A stretch of DNA of 64,000 bases. Source: Owenia fusiformis. Its lineage: Eukaryota > Annelida > Polychaeta > Sabellida > Oweniidae. A model generated the notes under the pieces. It had not been told where the DNA came from. It saw nothing but the letters and a program-made list of their open reading frames with translations, and searched no databases. Of this stretch, positions 12,621 through 21,121 are shown in pieces. Numbering within the stretch: position 1 is the stretch's first letter; each line of letters opens with the position of its first letter. Location of the stretch: positions 10,040,650-10,104,649 of the forward strand of contig CAIIXF020000002.1 of assembly GCA_903813345.2 (NCBI GenBank), in the 5' to 3' direction. Both the position numbers and the translations under genes were made by a program.

Positions 12621-13195
12621 CAACCAAAAGACAGTTAAAGTGGGAGTATCGATTGCCGAGTCGTATCCAATGATCCTGGGCCTATCGTAAAATGAAAGCT
12701 TTGAATATGTTGTTGCCTTTAAAAATGTATCTATTTTCCATGTATGCTACTAGAATTTGTGCACATACCTTATAACGATCGATAATGGCAAAGGAAAATC
12801 CTCTAATTCTTCGTCATAATTTCTCCTTCGACGTCCGCCATTTTTTATTAAACCGGAAGTTTTTCTCTGACGTCCGCGCAATGTTTTTTCACTTTTATTT
12901 CAGATTACGCTTCGGATTCAACATTTAATGCTTTCTAATATTAATTAAGTGTTTTCTATCAGAAAGATTTCATAAAAAGACTCACACTATCAGAGATTTT
13001 ATCGATTCGAGCAGCCAGAAAAATTAGTTTCAATTTCACCCGCTAGGTGTTTCGACGTCGACTTGGAAAGAATTTGAAAAATCTATGAGTGGGACTCCTT
13101 GTATGGAATTGTAGATTCTAAACGATTTGCCAGTTCTACTGGTTGATGAATATTGCCATATGCATACATTTTTATAAAATAGGAATAAGGAAGAA
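12621..13195. other. Gene-free stretch before the Polinton-like element
   Basis: No gene recognised. The 6-bp target duplication of the next element begins at 13,196. Confidence 0.4.
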
Positions 13196-13201
13196 GATGT
13201 T
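13196..13201. repeat. 6-bp target-site duplication, left (GATGTT)
   Basis: GATGTT immediately precedes the terminal AGTAGTATAC and is repeated exactly after the right end at 18,884-18,889. Confidence 0.85.
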
Positions 13202-13352
13202 AGTAGTATACGGCGGGCCTTTCGACCCCCTACCGGCACCGGTACTTACACTTACACCGGAAGTTACACTTACACCGGAAGTGACGTCATAGGTCATGTG
13301 TTGGAAGTGACGTCATAGGTCACGTGTTCCTTACACTTACACCTGGTGACAT
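13202..13352. promoter_or_regulatory. Terminal motif cluster: ETS-like, CRE-like, E-box
   Basis: Within about 150 bp of the tip, CACTTACACC occurs three times, twice extended to CACTTACACCGGAAGT (GGAAGT is an ETS-type core). GAAGTGACGTCATAGGTCA occurs twice (TGACGTCA is the CRE/ATF palindrome), and CACGTG once. The mirrored cluster lies at about 18,733-18,883. Binding is inferred from motif match only; such motifs at viral-type termini could act in replication as well as transcription. Confidence 0.55.
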
Positions 13353-13360
13353 AACTGGCT

Positions 13361-14040
13361 CAAAGGTTACTGATAATTGATAAGAGAGTGGTTAAGTGAT
13401 GATAAGCTATCTGTCTACTTCATGGATGTTTCATTGTTATAGGTCAAAGGTTGATAACAAACTGATAAAACAGTGAAAAAGATAACTGCACAACAATTTC
13501 GACCAATCACATGGCTGTAATATATCAATTTGACCAATTATATTTGACACATACTTCATAGGTTGTATAAGCTGTAGAACCATCATGCCACTTTATATCA
13601 CTGGTCAAAGGTTACTGATAATTGATAAGAGAGTGGTTAAGTGATGATAAGCTATCTGTCTACTTCATGGATGTTTCATTGTTATAGGTCAAAGGTTGAT
13701 AACAAACTGATAAAACAGTGAAAAAGATAACTGCACAACAATTTCGACCAATCACATGGCTGTAATATATCAATTTGACCAATTATATTTGACACATACT
13801 TCATAGGTTGTATAAGCTGTAGAACCATCATGCCACTTTATATCACTGGTCAAAGGTTACTGATAATTGGTGCAAGATCAAGGGTTTCTGATAACTGATA
13901 AGATATTCAAACAAACACTGTTAAGGTAACCTGGTGACTATGTGATAAGCTATCTTGTCTACTTCATGGATGTTTCATTGTTATAGGTCAAAGGTGGATA
14001 ACAAACTGATAAAACAGTAAAAAAGATAACTGCAGAACCA
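13361..14040. repeat. 245-bp tandem repeat in the left arm
   Basis: CAAAGGTTACTGATAATTGA starts at 13,361, 13,606 and 13,851, exactly 245 bp apart. The third copy is degenerate. Each unit carries several TGATAA (GATA-type) words and AGGTCAAAGGTTGA, which resembles a DR1 nuclear-receptor site. Confidence 0.85.
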
Positions 14041-14079
14041 TTTCATTCAAACAGGTTTTAACTTGCAGAATTATGTTAA

Positions 14080-14290
14080 CCAGTCAGAGATAAGTATATT
14101 TAACCAATCAGGTTTGAGATGCAGAATCATTTTAACCAATCAGGAAACGGTATGTTTGGACTATTTTAACCAATCGCAGATCCATTTCAACCAATCGGGG
14201 TACAGTATGTTTGGATCATTTTAAACAACCGAGATGCAGTATATTCTCATCCAATCAGATATAAGAAAATCACCCAATAGCAGCATTTTT
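14080..14290. repeat. Spaced array of ACCAATC motifs (left arm)
   Basis: ACCAATC or close variants recur about every 28-35 bp through this stretch, often as TTTAACCAATC. The same array is mirrored in the right arm at about 17,795-18,005. The pattern suits NF-Y-type CCAAT boxes or iteron-like sites. Confidence 0.6.
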
Positions 14291-14805
14291 GCATCATTTC
14301 ACCAGTTCAGACCGGTATGGAAGTTTTATAACCAACAAGTCTCCTGACATTTTTTCACCAAACGGTCACTGTATTCTTACTCCCGAGTCATTTTAGAGCA
14401 TTTCTACAATCTTCACGCTTGAGTGATTTTGGGTGATTTCTGGAGTTTGAGGCATTATTTCACCAAACGATCACTTGATTCTTTCTCCTAAGTCATTTAA
14501 GAGTATTTTTTCAGTCATCATGGTTGAGTGATTTCGGTTACGCTTGATCAATTTCTGCTAATTTATGGAGTTTAAGGCATTTTCACAAAAAAAGACACCC
14601 ACCCACTTTACAAAATAACACGCGTTAATAGGCATCTGTTAATTTAACATGCCACTGATAAAAATACAAACCCCTACAAGATAGATAAAAAATGCTAACA
14701 TTAACAGTTTTAACAGCGAAACATTTTCGACCAATCAAAGTGTATATTCAAACGAACAGCTGAACCATTTCAATCAATAAGATCAGATTATTGCACTCTT
14801 TGACC

Positions 14806-14989
14806 CCGCCGCCACCACCACCGCCGCCACCACCACCGCCGCCACCACCACCACCGCCGCCGCCGCCGCCACCACCACCGCCACCACCGCCGCCGCCACC
14901 ACCACCGCCACCACCACCGCCACCACCACCGCCGCCACCACCACCGCCACCGCCGCCGCCACCACCACCGCCGCCACCACCACCACCGC
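14806..14989. repeat. CCG/CCA triplet repeat at the inner edge of the left arm
   Basis: About 180 bp of mixed CCG and CCA triplets. Translated long poly-Pro, poly-Val or poly-Arg/Trp frames are artefacts of the repeat. The inverted repeat similarity ends in it. Confidence 0.9.
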
Positions 14990-15004
14990 ATATTAATGTT
15001 TTGA

Positions 15005-15012
15005 TATAAAAG
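15005..15012 (+). promoter_or_regulatory. TATA box of the ATPase gene
   Basis: TATAAAAG lies 60 nt before the ATG at 15,065. A TTCAGT initiator-like sequence is about 30 nt downstream (about 15,037-15,042), the usual TATA-to-start spacing. The promoter sits just inside the left inverted repeat. Confidence 0.6.
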
Positions 15013-15064
15013 TGAAAAGCAGACTTGATTCATTCATTCAGTGCAACCTCATCTACGTGGCAAC

Positions 15065-16495
15065 ATGGATTACATTTGCTCTTTGTGTTCTGGTACATTT
15101 GCCAGGAAGGATAGTCTTCTGAGACATATGAAAAACATGCACAAAAAAGATGAGACTAATTTTGATCTTGACTCACCTATACAGTTCAGGCATCCCTTTA
15201 CTAAAATTGTCGCAGGTCCGACTGGATGTGGAAAGACAACCTATGTTGTCAACCTTATTGATAGAGCTGAACAATTTATCAAACCACGGCCACAAAGGAT
15301 AGTATGGTTCTTCAAACAATGGCAGCCTTTGTATGCAGAAATAAAGAGAAAACAGCCTCATATCGAGTTTGTTATGGGTCTTTGTGATGACTTGATGAAC
15401 CCGGATTACTTCGATGAGAATGTGACCAATTTGGTTGTGATAGATGACCTAATGGCGGACTTAAGCAAGGCAGTTACATTGCTATACACAGCTGGTTCTC
15501 ATCACAAAAATATATCCATTATCACGCTACAACAAAATATTTTCCCACCCAATGGAGAAAGCAGGACAATGAGCTTAAACAGCCATTACTTGGTATTATT
15601 CAAGAACCCGAGGGATCAAAGACAGATAAGTGTTTTGGCATCTCAAATGTATCCTGGAAAGACATATACTTTGCTCGACATTTACAGACAAGCTACGGAA
15701 AATCCATTTGGTTACTTAGTGGTGGATCTGAAGCAAGAAACTGAAGATGGTTCGAGGCTGAAGCCTAATGCATTGCAGCAAGTTGTAGAAAGTGATCCAT
15801 ATACATCATTTCAACATTTTTATAACACGGCAGGAAGCTCAACTGCTCAACAAAGGCAAGATATGACGGAATTCCGACCAAATACCATTGTTCAACCAAG
15901 TCAGATGGTGGCTACATATCCAGGTCCAATGGATGATATTACTCTAAGAAACCCCTCCATTTTGCATCTCCCCCATTGTAAAGACTGTGGCACAGTGTTG
16001 ATTACCACAAAACATACAGACATTCATCAAAAATATTGCCAATATGGAGATACTGATAAGAATAAACCCCATGCTGAAGATTTGAAGGAAAATTATACAT
16101 TTTCTACTCTGAAGCAGAATGTGATCGGTGTATTGAAAAATGAAGCTGACACTTTATATGAAAAATACACTAACAAGGGATTACCGGAGAAAGAAATCAC
16201 CCAAAAGCTTAAAGCAAAACTTTATCCCAAAGCAAAATCTGAGTTTTTAAATGATTATGGTGAAATTCTGAGGTTATTCATTGAAGTCAAAGATGCTGAT
16301 TTACATCGAGAAATTGTAGAAGAAATTGAATTCTTAGTTGATCAAGACATATCTCTGTCGAGAGCCATCAGAAAAACTTTGGCCAAATATTCTTATATCG
16401 CTGATGAAATGTTTAACGATGAAGAGTCTATTGACGGAAGTGATTTAGAAGATGCAGATACATCTAGTGAGATGGAAGAAGACGAACGTAGTTAG
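15065..16495 (+). CDS. Packaging-type P-loop ATPase with N-terminal C2H2 zinc finger (476 aa)
   Basis: Predicted function: NTPase of the HerA/FtsK-like type that pumps viral or Polinton DNA into capsids. Seen: an N-terminal C2H2 finger (C5-x2-C8-x12-H21-x4-H26); the HPFTKIVAGPTGCGKT block with Walker A at 51-58; Walker B LVVIDDL at 123-129; GSHHKNISIITLQQN and LVLFKNPRDQ blocks typical of this family; a second zinc-binding-like motif C305-x2-C308 with H321-x3-C325; and an acidic C-terminal tail (EEDERS). Start choice: the frame opens upstream at a GTG, but the first ATG (15,065) begins directly with the finger and follows a TATA/initiator. The gene is intact and single-exon, and is the larger of only two genes in the element. 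The P-loop family call is firm. The packaging role rests on family resemblance and the Polinton-like ends, not on a search. Confidence 0.85.
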   Translation: MDYICSLCSGTFARKDSLLRHMKNMHKKDETNFDLDSPIQFRHPFTKIVAGPTGCGKTTYVVNLIDRAEQFIKPRPQRIVWFFKQWQPLYAEIKRKQPHIEFVMGLCDDLMNPDYFDENVTNLVVIDDLMADLSKAVTLLYTAGSHHKNISIITLQQNIFPPNGESRTMSLNSHYLVLFKNPRDQRQISVLASQMYPGKTYTLLDIYRQATENPFGYLVVDLKQETEDGSRLKPNALQQVVESDPYTSFQHFYNTAGSSTAQQRQDMTEFRPNTIVQPSQMVATYPGPMDDITLRNPSILHLPHCKDCGTVLITTKHTDIHQKYCQYGDTDKNKPHAEDLKENYTFSTLKQNVIGVLKNEADTLYEKYTNKGLPEKEITQKLKAKLYPKAKSEFLNDYGEILRLFIEVKDADLHREIVEEIEFLVDQDISLSRAIRKTLAKYSYIADEMFNDEESIDGSDLEDADTSSEMEEDERS

Positions 16496-16520
16496 ATTTC
16501 ATGAATGAATGTTTGATGAG

Positions 16521-16530
16521 TATATAAAGG
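16521..16530 (+). promoter_or_regulatory. TATA box of the 131-aa gene
   Basis: TATATAAAGG lies 61 nt before the ATG at 16,582. An initiator-like TCAGAT is at about 16,550, again about 30 nt downstream. The layout copies that of the ATPase promoter. Confidence 0.6.
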
Positions 16531-16581
16531 GAAACCTTGGACATTAGCATCAGATAATTAATAGAAGAGGAAGAAGCAACA

Positions 16582-16977
16582 ATGCCTAAGATAGTGCCTT
16601 ATGTGGACAACCCAGAAGTGTGGAAGAAGTTTATACGAGCCCAAGTAGAAGGCAGAGTCATCGAACATGCTGGATATGGTAAACGAGGAAAACTCAAGTG
16701 GATACCAGTGTCATCAGTCCATGAACCGATTGTTCAACATATCAGTCCCACTGAAGCTGTTTATCAGAGAGCCAAGGCAGAAATTGACAAGCAGCAGAAA
16801 GAAATAGGCGAACGGGATAGGCCACCCAAGAGAGTTTACAGACAAATGAGTGACAATGATTCCTTTGACCACACCTCCAATGGAAGTGTGATGAATAGAC
16901 TTTTTAAAAAACCTAAGAAAAAGAGGGATGTTATGGTGTATTCTGGCCCTCCTGGAAAACGTCAACACAGACAGTGA
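16582..16977 (+). CDS. Small basic protein of the Polinton-like element (131 aa), unknown function
   Basis: I do not recognise the family. The protein starts MPKIVPYVDNPEVWKKFIRA and contains a Gly/Lys-rich turn (GYGKRGKLKW) near residue 32. It ends in a strongly basic tail with a nuclear-localisation-like PKKKRD near residues 112-117 and GKRQHRQ at the C-terminus. It has its own TATA box 86 bp after the ATPase stop and a poly(A) signal downstream. Small size, basic tail and position beside a packaging ATPase suggest a DNA-binding or core-like protein, but this is inference. The frame is intact and codon use looks ordinary. Confidence 0.75.
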   Translation: MPKIVPYVDNPEVWKKFIRAQVEGRVIEHAGYGKRGKLKWIPVSSVHEPIVQHISPTEAVYQRAKAEIDKQQKEIGERDRPPKRVYRQMSDNDSFDHTSNGSVMNRLFKKPKKKRDVMVYSGPPGKRQHRQ

Positions 16978-17033
16978 ATCCCTCATCCACAAGGGACTAT
17001 GAAATAATTTGTATAAATGAAAATATGTGTATT

Positions 17034-17039
17034 AATAAA
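17034..17039 (+). terminator. Poly(A) signal AATAAA
   Basis: AATAAA lies 57 nt after the stop of the 131-aa gene and just before the right inverted repeat. No AATAAA lies between the ATPase stop and the second gene, so both transcripts may share this site. Confidence 0.6.
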
Positions 17040-17106
17040 CTACTATAGCACTAAAATACATTTTTATTGTTGTTGGGGTTGTTGTTGTCGATAGTTGTGG
17101 CACCGA

Positions 17107-17281
17107 GGCGGCGGTGGTGGCGGCGGTGGTGGTGGTGGCAGTGGTGGTGGTGGCGGTGGTGGTGGCGGCGGTGGTGGCGGCGGTGGTGGCGGTGGTGGTG
17201 GCGGCGGCGGTGGTGGCGGTGGTGGTGGCGGTGGTGGTGGTGGCGGCGGTGGTGGTGGCGGCGGTGGTGGTGGCGGCGGGG
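17107..17281. repeat. CGG/TGG triplet repeat at the inner edge of the right arm
   Basis: Inverted counterpart of 14,806-14,989, G-rich on the plus strand. The two arrays differ slightly in length and triplet order, as expected of microsatellites. Confidence 0.9.
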
Positions 17282-18044
17282 TCAAAGAGTGCAATAATCT
17301 GATCTTATTGATTGAAATGGTTCAGCTGCTCATTTGAATATACACTTTGATTGGTCGAAAATGTTTCGCTGTTAAAACTGTTAATGTTAGCATTTTTTCA
17401 TCTATCTTGTAGGGGTTTGTATTTTTATCAGTGGCATGTTAAATTAACAGATGCCTATTAACGCGTGTTATTTTGTAAAGTGGGTGGGTGTCTTTTTTGT
17501 GAAAATGCCTTAAACTCCATAAATTAGCAGAAATTGATCAAGCGTAACCGAAATCACTCAACCATGATGACTGAAAAAATACTCTTAAATGACTTAGGAG
17601 AAAGAATCAAGTGATCGTTTGGTGAAATAATGCCTCAAACTCCAGAAATCACCCAAAATCACTCAAGCGTGAAGATTGTAGAAATGCTCTAAAATGACTC
17701 GGGAGTAAGAATACAGTGACCGTTTGGTGAAAAAATGTCAGGAGACTTGTTGGTTATAAAACTTCCATACCGGTCTGAACTGGTGAAATGATGCAAAAAT
17801 GCTGCTATTGGGTGATTTTCTTATATCTGATTGGATGAGAATATACTGCATCTCGGTTGTTTAAAATGATCCAAACATACTGTACCCCGATTGGTTGAAA
17901 TGGATCTGCGATTGGTTAAAATAGTCCAAACATACCATTTCCTGATTGGTTAAAATGATTCTGCATCTCAAACCTGATTGGTTAAATATACTTATCTCTG
18001 ACTGGTTAACATAATTCTGCAAGTTAAAACCTGTTTGAATGAAA

Positions 18045-18724
18045 TGGTTCTGCAGTTATCTTTTTTACTGTTTTATCAGTTTGTTATCCACCTTTGACCT
18101 ATAACAATGAAACATCCATGAAGTAGACAAGATAGCTTATCACATAGTCACCAGGTTACCTTAACAGTGTTTGTTTGAATATCTTATCAGTTATCAGAAA
18201 CCCTTGATCTTGCACCAATTATCAGTAACCTTTGACCAGTGATATAAAGTGGCATGATGGTTCTACAGCTTATACAACCTATGAAGTATGTGTCAAATAT
18301 AATTGGTCAAATTGATATATTACAGCCATGTGATTGGTCGAAATTGTTGTGCAGTTATCTTTTTCACTGTTTTATCAGTTTGTTATCAACCTTTGACCTA
18401 TAACAATGAAACATCCATGAAGTAGACAGATAGCTTATCATCACTTAACCACTCTCTTATCAATTATCAGTAACCTTTGACCAGTGATATAAAGTGGCAT
18501 GATGGTTCTACAGCTTATACAACCTATGAAGTATGTGTCAAATATAATTGGTCAAATTGATATATTACAGCCATGTGATTGGTCGAAATTGTTGTGCAGT
18601 TATCTTTTTCACTGTTTTATCAGTTTGTTATCAACCTTTGACCTATAACAATGAAACATCCATGAAGTAGACAGATAGCTTATCATCACTTAACCACTCT
18701 CTTATCAATTATCAGTAACCTTTG
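18045..18724. repeat. 245-bp tandem repeat in the right arm
   Basis: Mirror image of the left array: boundaries at 18,234, 18,479 and 18,724 are 245 bp apart, with the degenerate copy innermost. Confidence 0.85.
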
Positions 18725-18883
18725 AGCCAGTTATGTCACCAGGTGTAAGTGTAAGGAACACGTGACCTATGACGTCACTTCAAACACATGACCTATGACG
18801 TCACTTCCGGTGTAAGTGTAACTTCCGGTGTAAGTGTAAGTACCGGTGCCGGTAGGGGGTCGAAAGGCCCGCCGTATACTACT

Positions 18884-18889
18884 GATGTT
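18884..18889. repeat. 6-bp target-site duplication, right (GATGTT)
   Basis: Exact partner of the left copy at 13,196-13,201; it directly follows the terminal GTATACTACT. Confidence 0.85.
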
Positions 18890-19350
18890 GGACCAAACTT
18901 CACCCCGATAGCTCAGAAAAGGTAAAATTTCTCCATTTTTCTCTCCACAGACCTTAGAGCCGCTTTAATTTTGATGGTCAGATTATACTCAAATGCCATG
19001 TGCTTCCTGGTTTCGGCCATCTTGGATTTTTTTATTAAGTTATAAGTTACCTTAAGGTACAGCTGGAAAGTAACATTTTGGTAAAAAATTGCTATACCTG
19101 CACATGTTATTTTCTGGTACAAAATAAAGTATGAATGCATGTGTCAATTTCCTTGCTTTTTTCAGGAAAGTATCATTACATTGTCTTCTTTTAACAGGAA
19201 ATGACAAAACAGGAAGTGACAATACCATGCTTGATTTCAAAATTGTTTTGAACCAAGATAACAGAGTTCTGTTTTGACCTCCAGTCAATTGAACTGTAGT
19301 TGCACATATCATTTACATGACCAGAATCACAATGTAAATGGTCAGCGAAT
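18890..19350. other. Gene-free stretch after the Polinton-like element
   Basis: No gene supported; short minus-strand frames run into the palindromic repeat that follows. Confidence 0.35.
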
Positions 19351-19354
19351 AACC

Positions 19355-19765
19355 CTAAATATGATGAAATAACTTTTTCAGCCCTCTGAAAATGTGACCG
19401 AAAAATAGCTAAAAGTAGGCGGTTAGGAAAGGTCACTGAACAGAATCTTTTGAATTTTTCAGAAAATGTCCCCAATAAATTGCTCTATAAATGATACAAT
19501 CTTTGAAATTTTAGAAAATTGTCTGAAACAAGAATGGCAGTCATAAAAGGGAAACTAGATCGCTTTTCAATTCAGTTTTCTCATTTTTTTCTTTTTCTAT
19601 GAATGACATCAAATTTTCAAAGATTGTATCATTTAGAGCAATATATTGGGAACATTTTCTGAAAAATTCAAAAGATTCTGCTCAGTGACCTTTCCTCAGC
19701 GCCTACTTTTAGCTATTTTTCAGTCACATTTTCAGAGGGCTGAAAAAGTATTCCATCATCACCTG
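19355..19765. repeat. Imperfect palindrome (foldback), related to 11.5 kb
   Basis: A left arm at about 19,355-19,510 (with AGCCCTCTGAAAATGTGAC and TGAATTTTTCAGAAAATG) and a right arm at about 19,605-19,765 (CATTTTCTGAAAAATTCA and GTCACATTTTCAGAGGGCT) are inverted copies. Confidence 0.7.
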
Positions 19766-20068
19766 AAAAATAAGAAATCTAAAGACTATTGTGCAATATT
19801 ATAAAAAAATATTTATATTGCACATGAATGACATTTGTATATCTTGGATTGCTTGTAGATTGGCTCATAAAGTCTGTAACCTCTTATCTTATAAATATGA
19901 TGCTTCTCTGCCATGTTAGTTTTGAAAAAAAATTACAAGAGGACACGGGCTTATTGCACTAAACACTAAAAATCCGAAATAAACAAATGCCATTCATGTG
20001 AAAAATGAATATATTTTTCTATATTATTGTACAATAGTCTTTTGATTTCTTATTTCTCAGGTTCAGCC
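19765..20068. repeat. Second foldback, same family as 4.1-4.5 kb
   Basis: Inverted arms at about 19,765-19,865 and 19,985-20,065 contain CTATTGTGCAATATTAT and its diverged complement. The loop carries GCTTCTCTGCCATGTTAG, shared with the element at 4.1-4.5 kb. Confidence 0.65.
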
Positions 20069-20457
20069 CCTTGCGTTTGAAGCATCGTAATACACAATGA
20101 GGCATCAAAATTTCAATCGTATACTCACCTCAAACTTGTACGATAGACTCGTGTTTTCCGCTGTTCATCAAGTCGTTGTTATCGTTACTGTCGGGTAGGC
20201 ACAACGTTTCTCGACATTTTGAAATTTCTTACTTACTAAAATAAACTATATTGACCCACACGTGGCAAAGCTCAGAGCGAATGTACGTATTCATGGGCCC
20301 TTGTAAACTGCAGTCAGATTCCAGTTGTTGCTACACTTAATTAGCTACATTATGATGAATTTTATCCAATAAGAGGCAAGGTAACTCGGAGCCTTGTTGC
20401 AGTTTGCACACTTCGTTTTTTCATCACTGCTGGGGATCAACTGAAAACGAAGACACC

Positions 20458-21121
20458 ATGTTTTGGTTCAACATGGCCGGACGTCCAGAAACAGAATTTG
20501 GTAATCTCTTTTGTTTTAACTAAGACGAGGGAAACCCCAGAGTTTAAGAGTTAACAGACACAATTACGTCTCTTGCGTACCCCCTTCGTTTGCACGAATT
20601 CTCAACAGTTAGTTTTCGAATATAAAACGTCGTTGTGATGTTCTAAACGATATAAAACTATTTCTTACGCTTGTCTTCATCTTGATGTGAAAAACAAGCT
20701 ATGATATTTGTTAACGCGACAGAAATGGACACAATATTATTCGAAGTGTATTTCGAAAATTTGAGGCCACCAAAAGTTGTCGATTTTGACCAATCAGAGA
20801 CGTGGGTCATCTAAATACCGTATAGATTTACATTATAAGCGTAGGTCATCATTGAACTCTGGGATTATTCCCCCTATTGTTTTAACTGATTTGAAATCAT
20901 ATTTCGAAACCTGAATCTACGCACTAAATACGTGCCAACTATTGTAACTTGAGTGATTAAATCTTATCGTGAAAACAAAAAATCTTATCAAATTCTGATT
21001 CCGGGAAATTCGGCCATTTTGCAACGAACACATCATCCCTTCCTTTTCAGTTCCAGGAGTTCTTGCAACAACAACAACTCAGCATCCACTCATATCGCCT
21101 GTTCCATTTAAGCCTACATGA
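20458..21121 (+). CDS. Candidate two-exon micropeptide gene (37 aa)
   Basis: Exon 1 (20,458-20,500) begins at an ATG in a good context (GACACCATG) and ends at a G|GTAATC donor. Exon 2 (21,051-21,121) follows a pyrimidine-rich acceptor (CCCTTCCTTTTCAG). Splicing keeps frame and gives a peptide starting MFWFNMAGRPETEFVPG and ending PVPFKPT before TGA. The 550-bp intron hosts a MITE. The peptide has no signal sequence or membrane segment, and I do not recognise it. Alternatively exon 1 is the start of a longer gene joined to exons elsewhere. Transcript evidence is needed to settle it. Confidence 0.4.
20525..20878. mobile_element. MITE with GGGGAAT/CCCAGAG ends (copy 1)
   Basis: It begins near GAGGGAAACCCCAGAG and ends near CTCTGGGATTATTCCCCCT. 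The interior (AATTACGT, ACCAATCAG, TTTACATTATAA) matches about 31,826-32,124, establishing a family. It lies inside the intron of the candidate micropeptide gene. Confidence 0.65.

Larger units (their letters stand above)
13202..14989. repeat. Left terminal inverted repeat (about 1.79 kb)
   Basis: Spot comparison with the right arm shows only scattered single-base differences. One example is GTGTTGGAAG here against GTGTTTGAAG in the right arm, near the terminal CRE-like motifs. From outside in, the arm holds about 150 bp of ETS/CRE-like motifs, two 245-bp tandem repeats plus a degenerate third, a spaced array of ACCAATC motifs, and a CCG/CCA triplet repeat at the inner edge. High arm-to-arm identity implies a young insertion or repair of one arm from the other. 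Confidence 0.85.
13202..18883. mobile_element. Complete miniature Polinton/Maverick-like element (5,682 bp)
   Basis: Seen: nearly identical inverted repeats (13,202-14,989 and 17,107-18,883) bound a 2.1-kb interior with two intact plus-strand genes. Direct GATGTT copies at 13,196-13,201 and 18,884-18,889 are a 6-bp target duplication. The outer ends are AGTAGTATACGGCGGG and its complement. Known: Polintons/Mavericks make 6-bp target duplications, have inverted repeats of hundreds of bp, begin with AG, and encode a packaging ATPase among other genes (PolB, integrase, protease, capsids). Inferred: this is a recently inserted, non-autonomous derivative that keeps the ATPase but must borrow replication and integration functions. 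The inverted repeats make up about 63% of its length. Alternatives are another protein-primed virus-like transposon lineage, or an unrelated DNA transposon that captured the ATPase. Confidence 0.85.
17107..18883. repeat. Right terminal inverted repeat (about 1.78 kb)
   Basis: Inverted partner of 13,202-14,989. Its 245-bp units lie at 18,235-18,724 and begin exactly 159 bp from the element end, as in the left arm. The two arms diverge only inside the triplet repeat and then abruptly into unique interior. Confidence 0.85.

Noticed and set aside
13361-13850. CRISPR-like array
   Set aside because: The 245-bp units are contiguous tandem repeats without unique spacers, in a eukaryotic transposon arm.
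14783-15033. Long open frames of poly-Pro, poly-Val/Ala or Arg/Trp
   Set aside because: They are translations of the CCG/CCA triplet repeat in all frames; the mirrored set at 17,064-17,302 has the same cause.
15041-15064. Upstream GTG start for the ATPase (eight extra residues)
   Set aside because: Animals start at ATG; 15,065 is the first ATG, begins the zinc finger and fits the TATA/initiator position.
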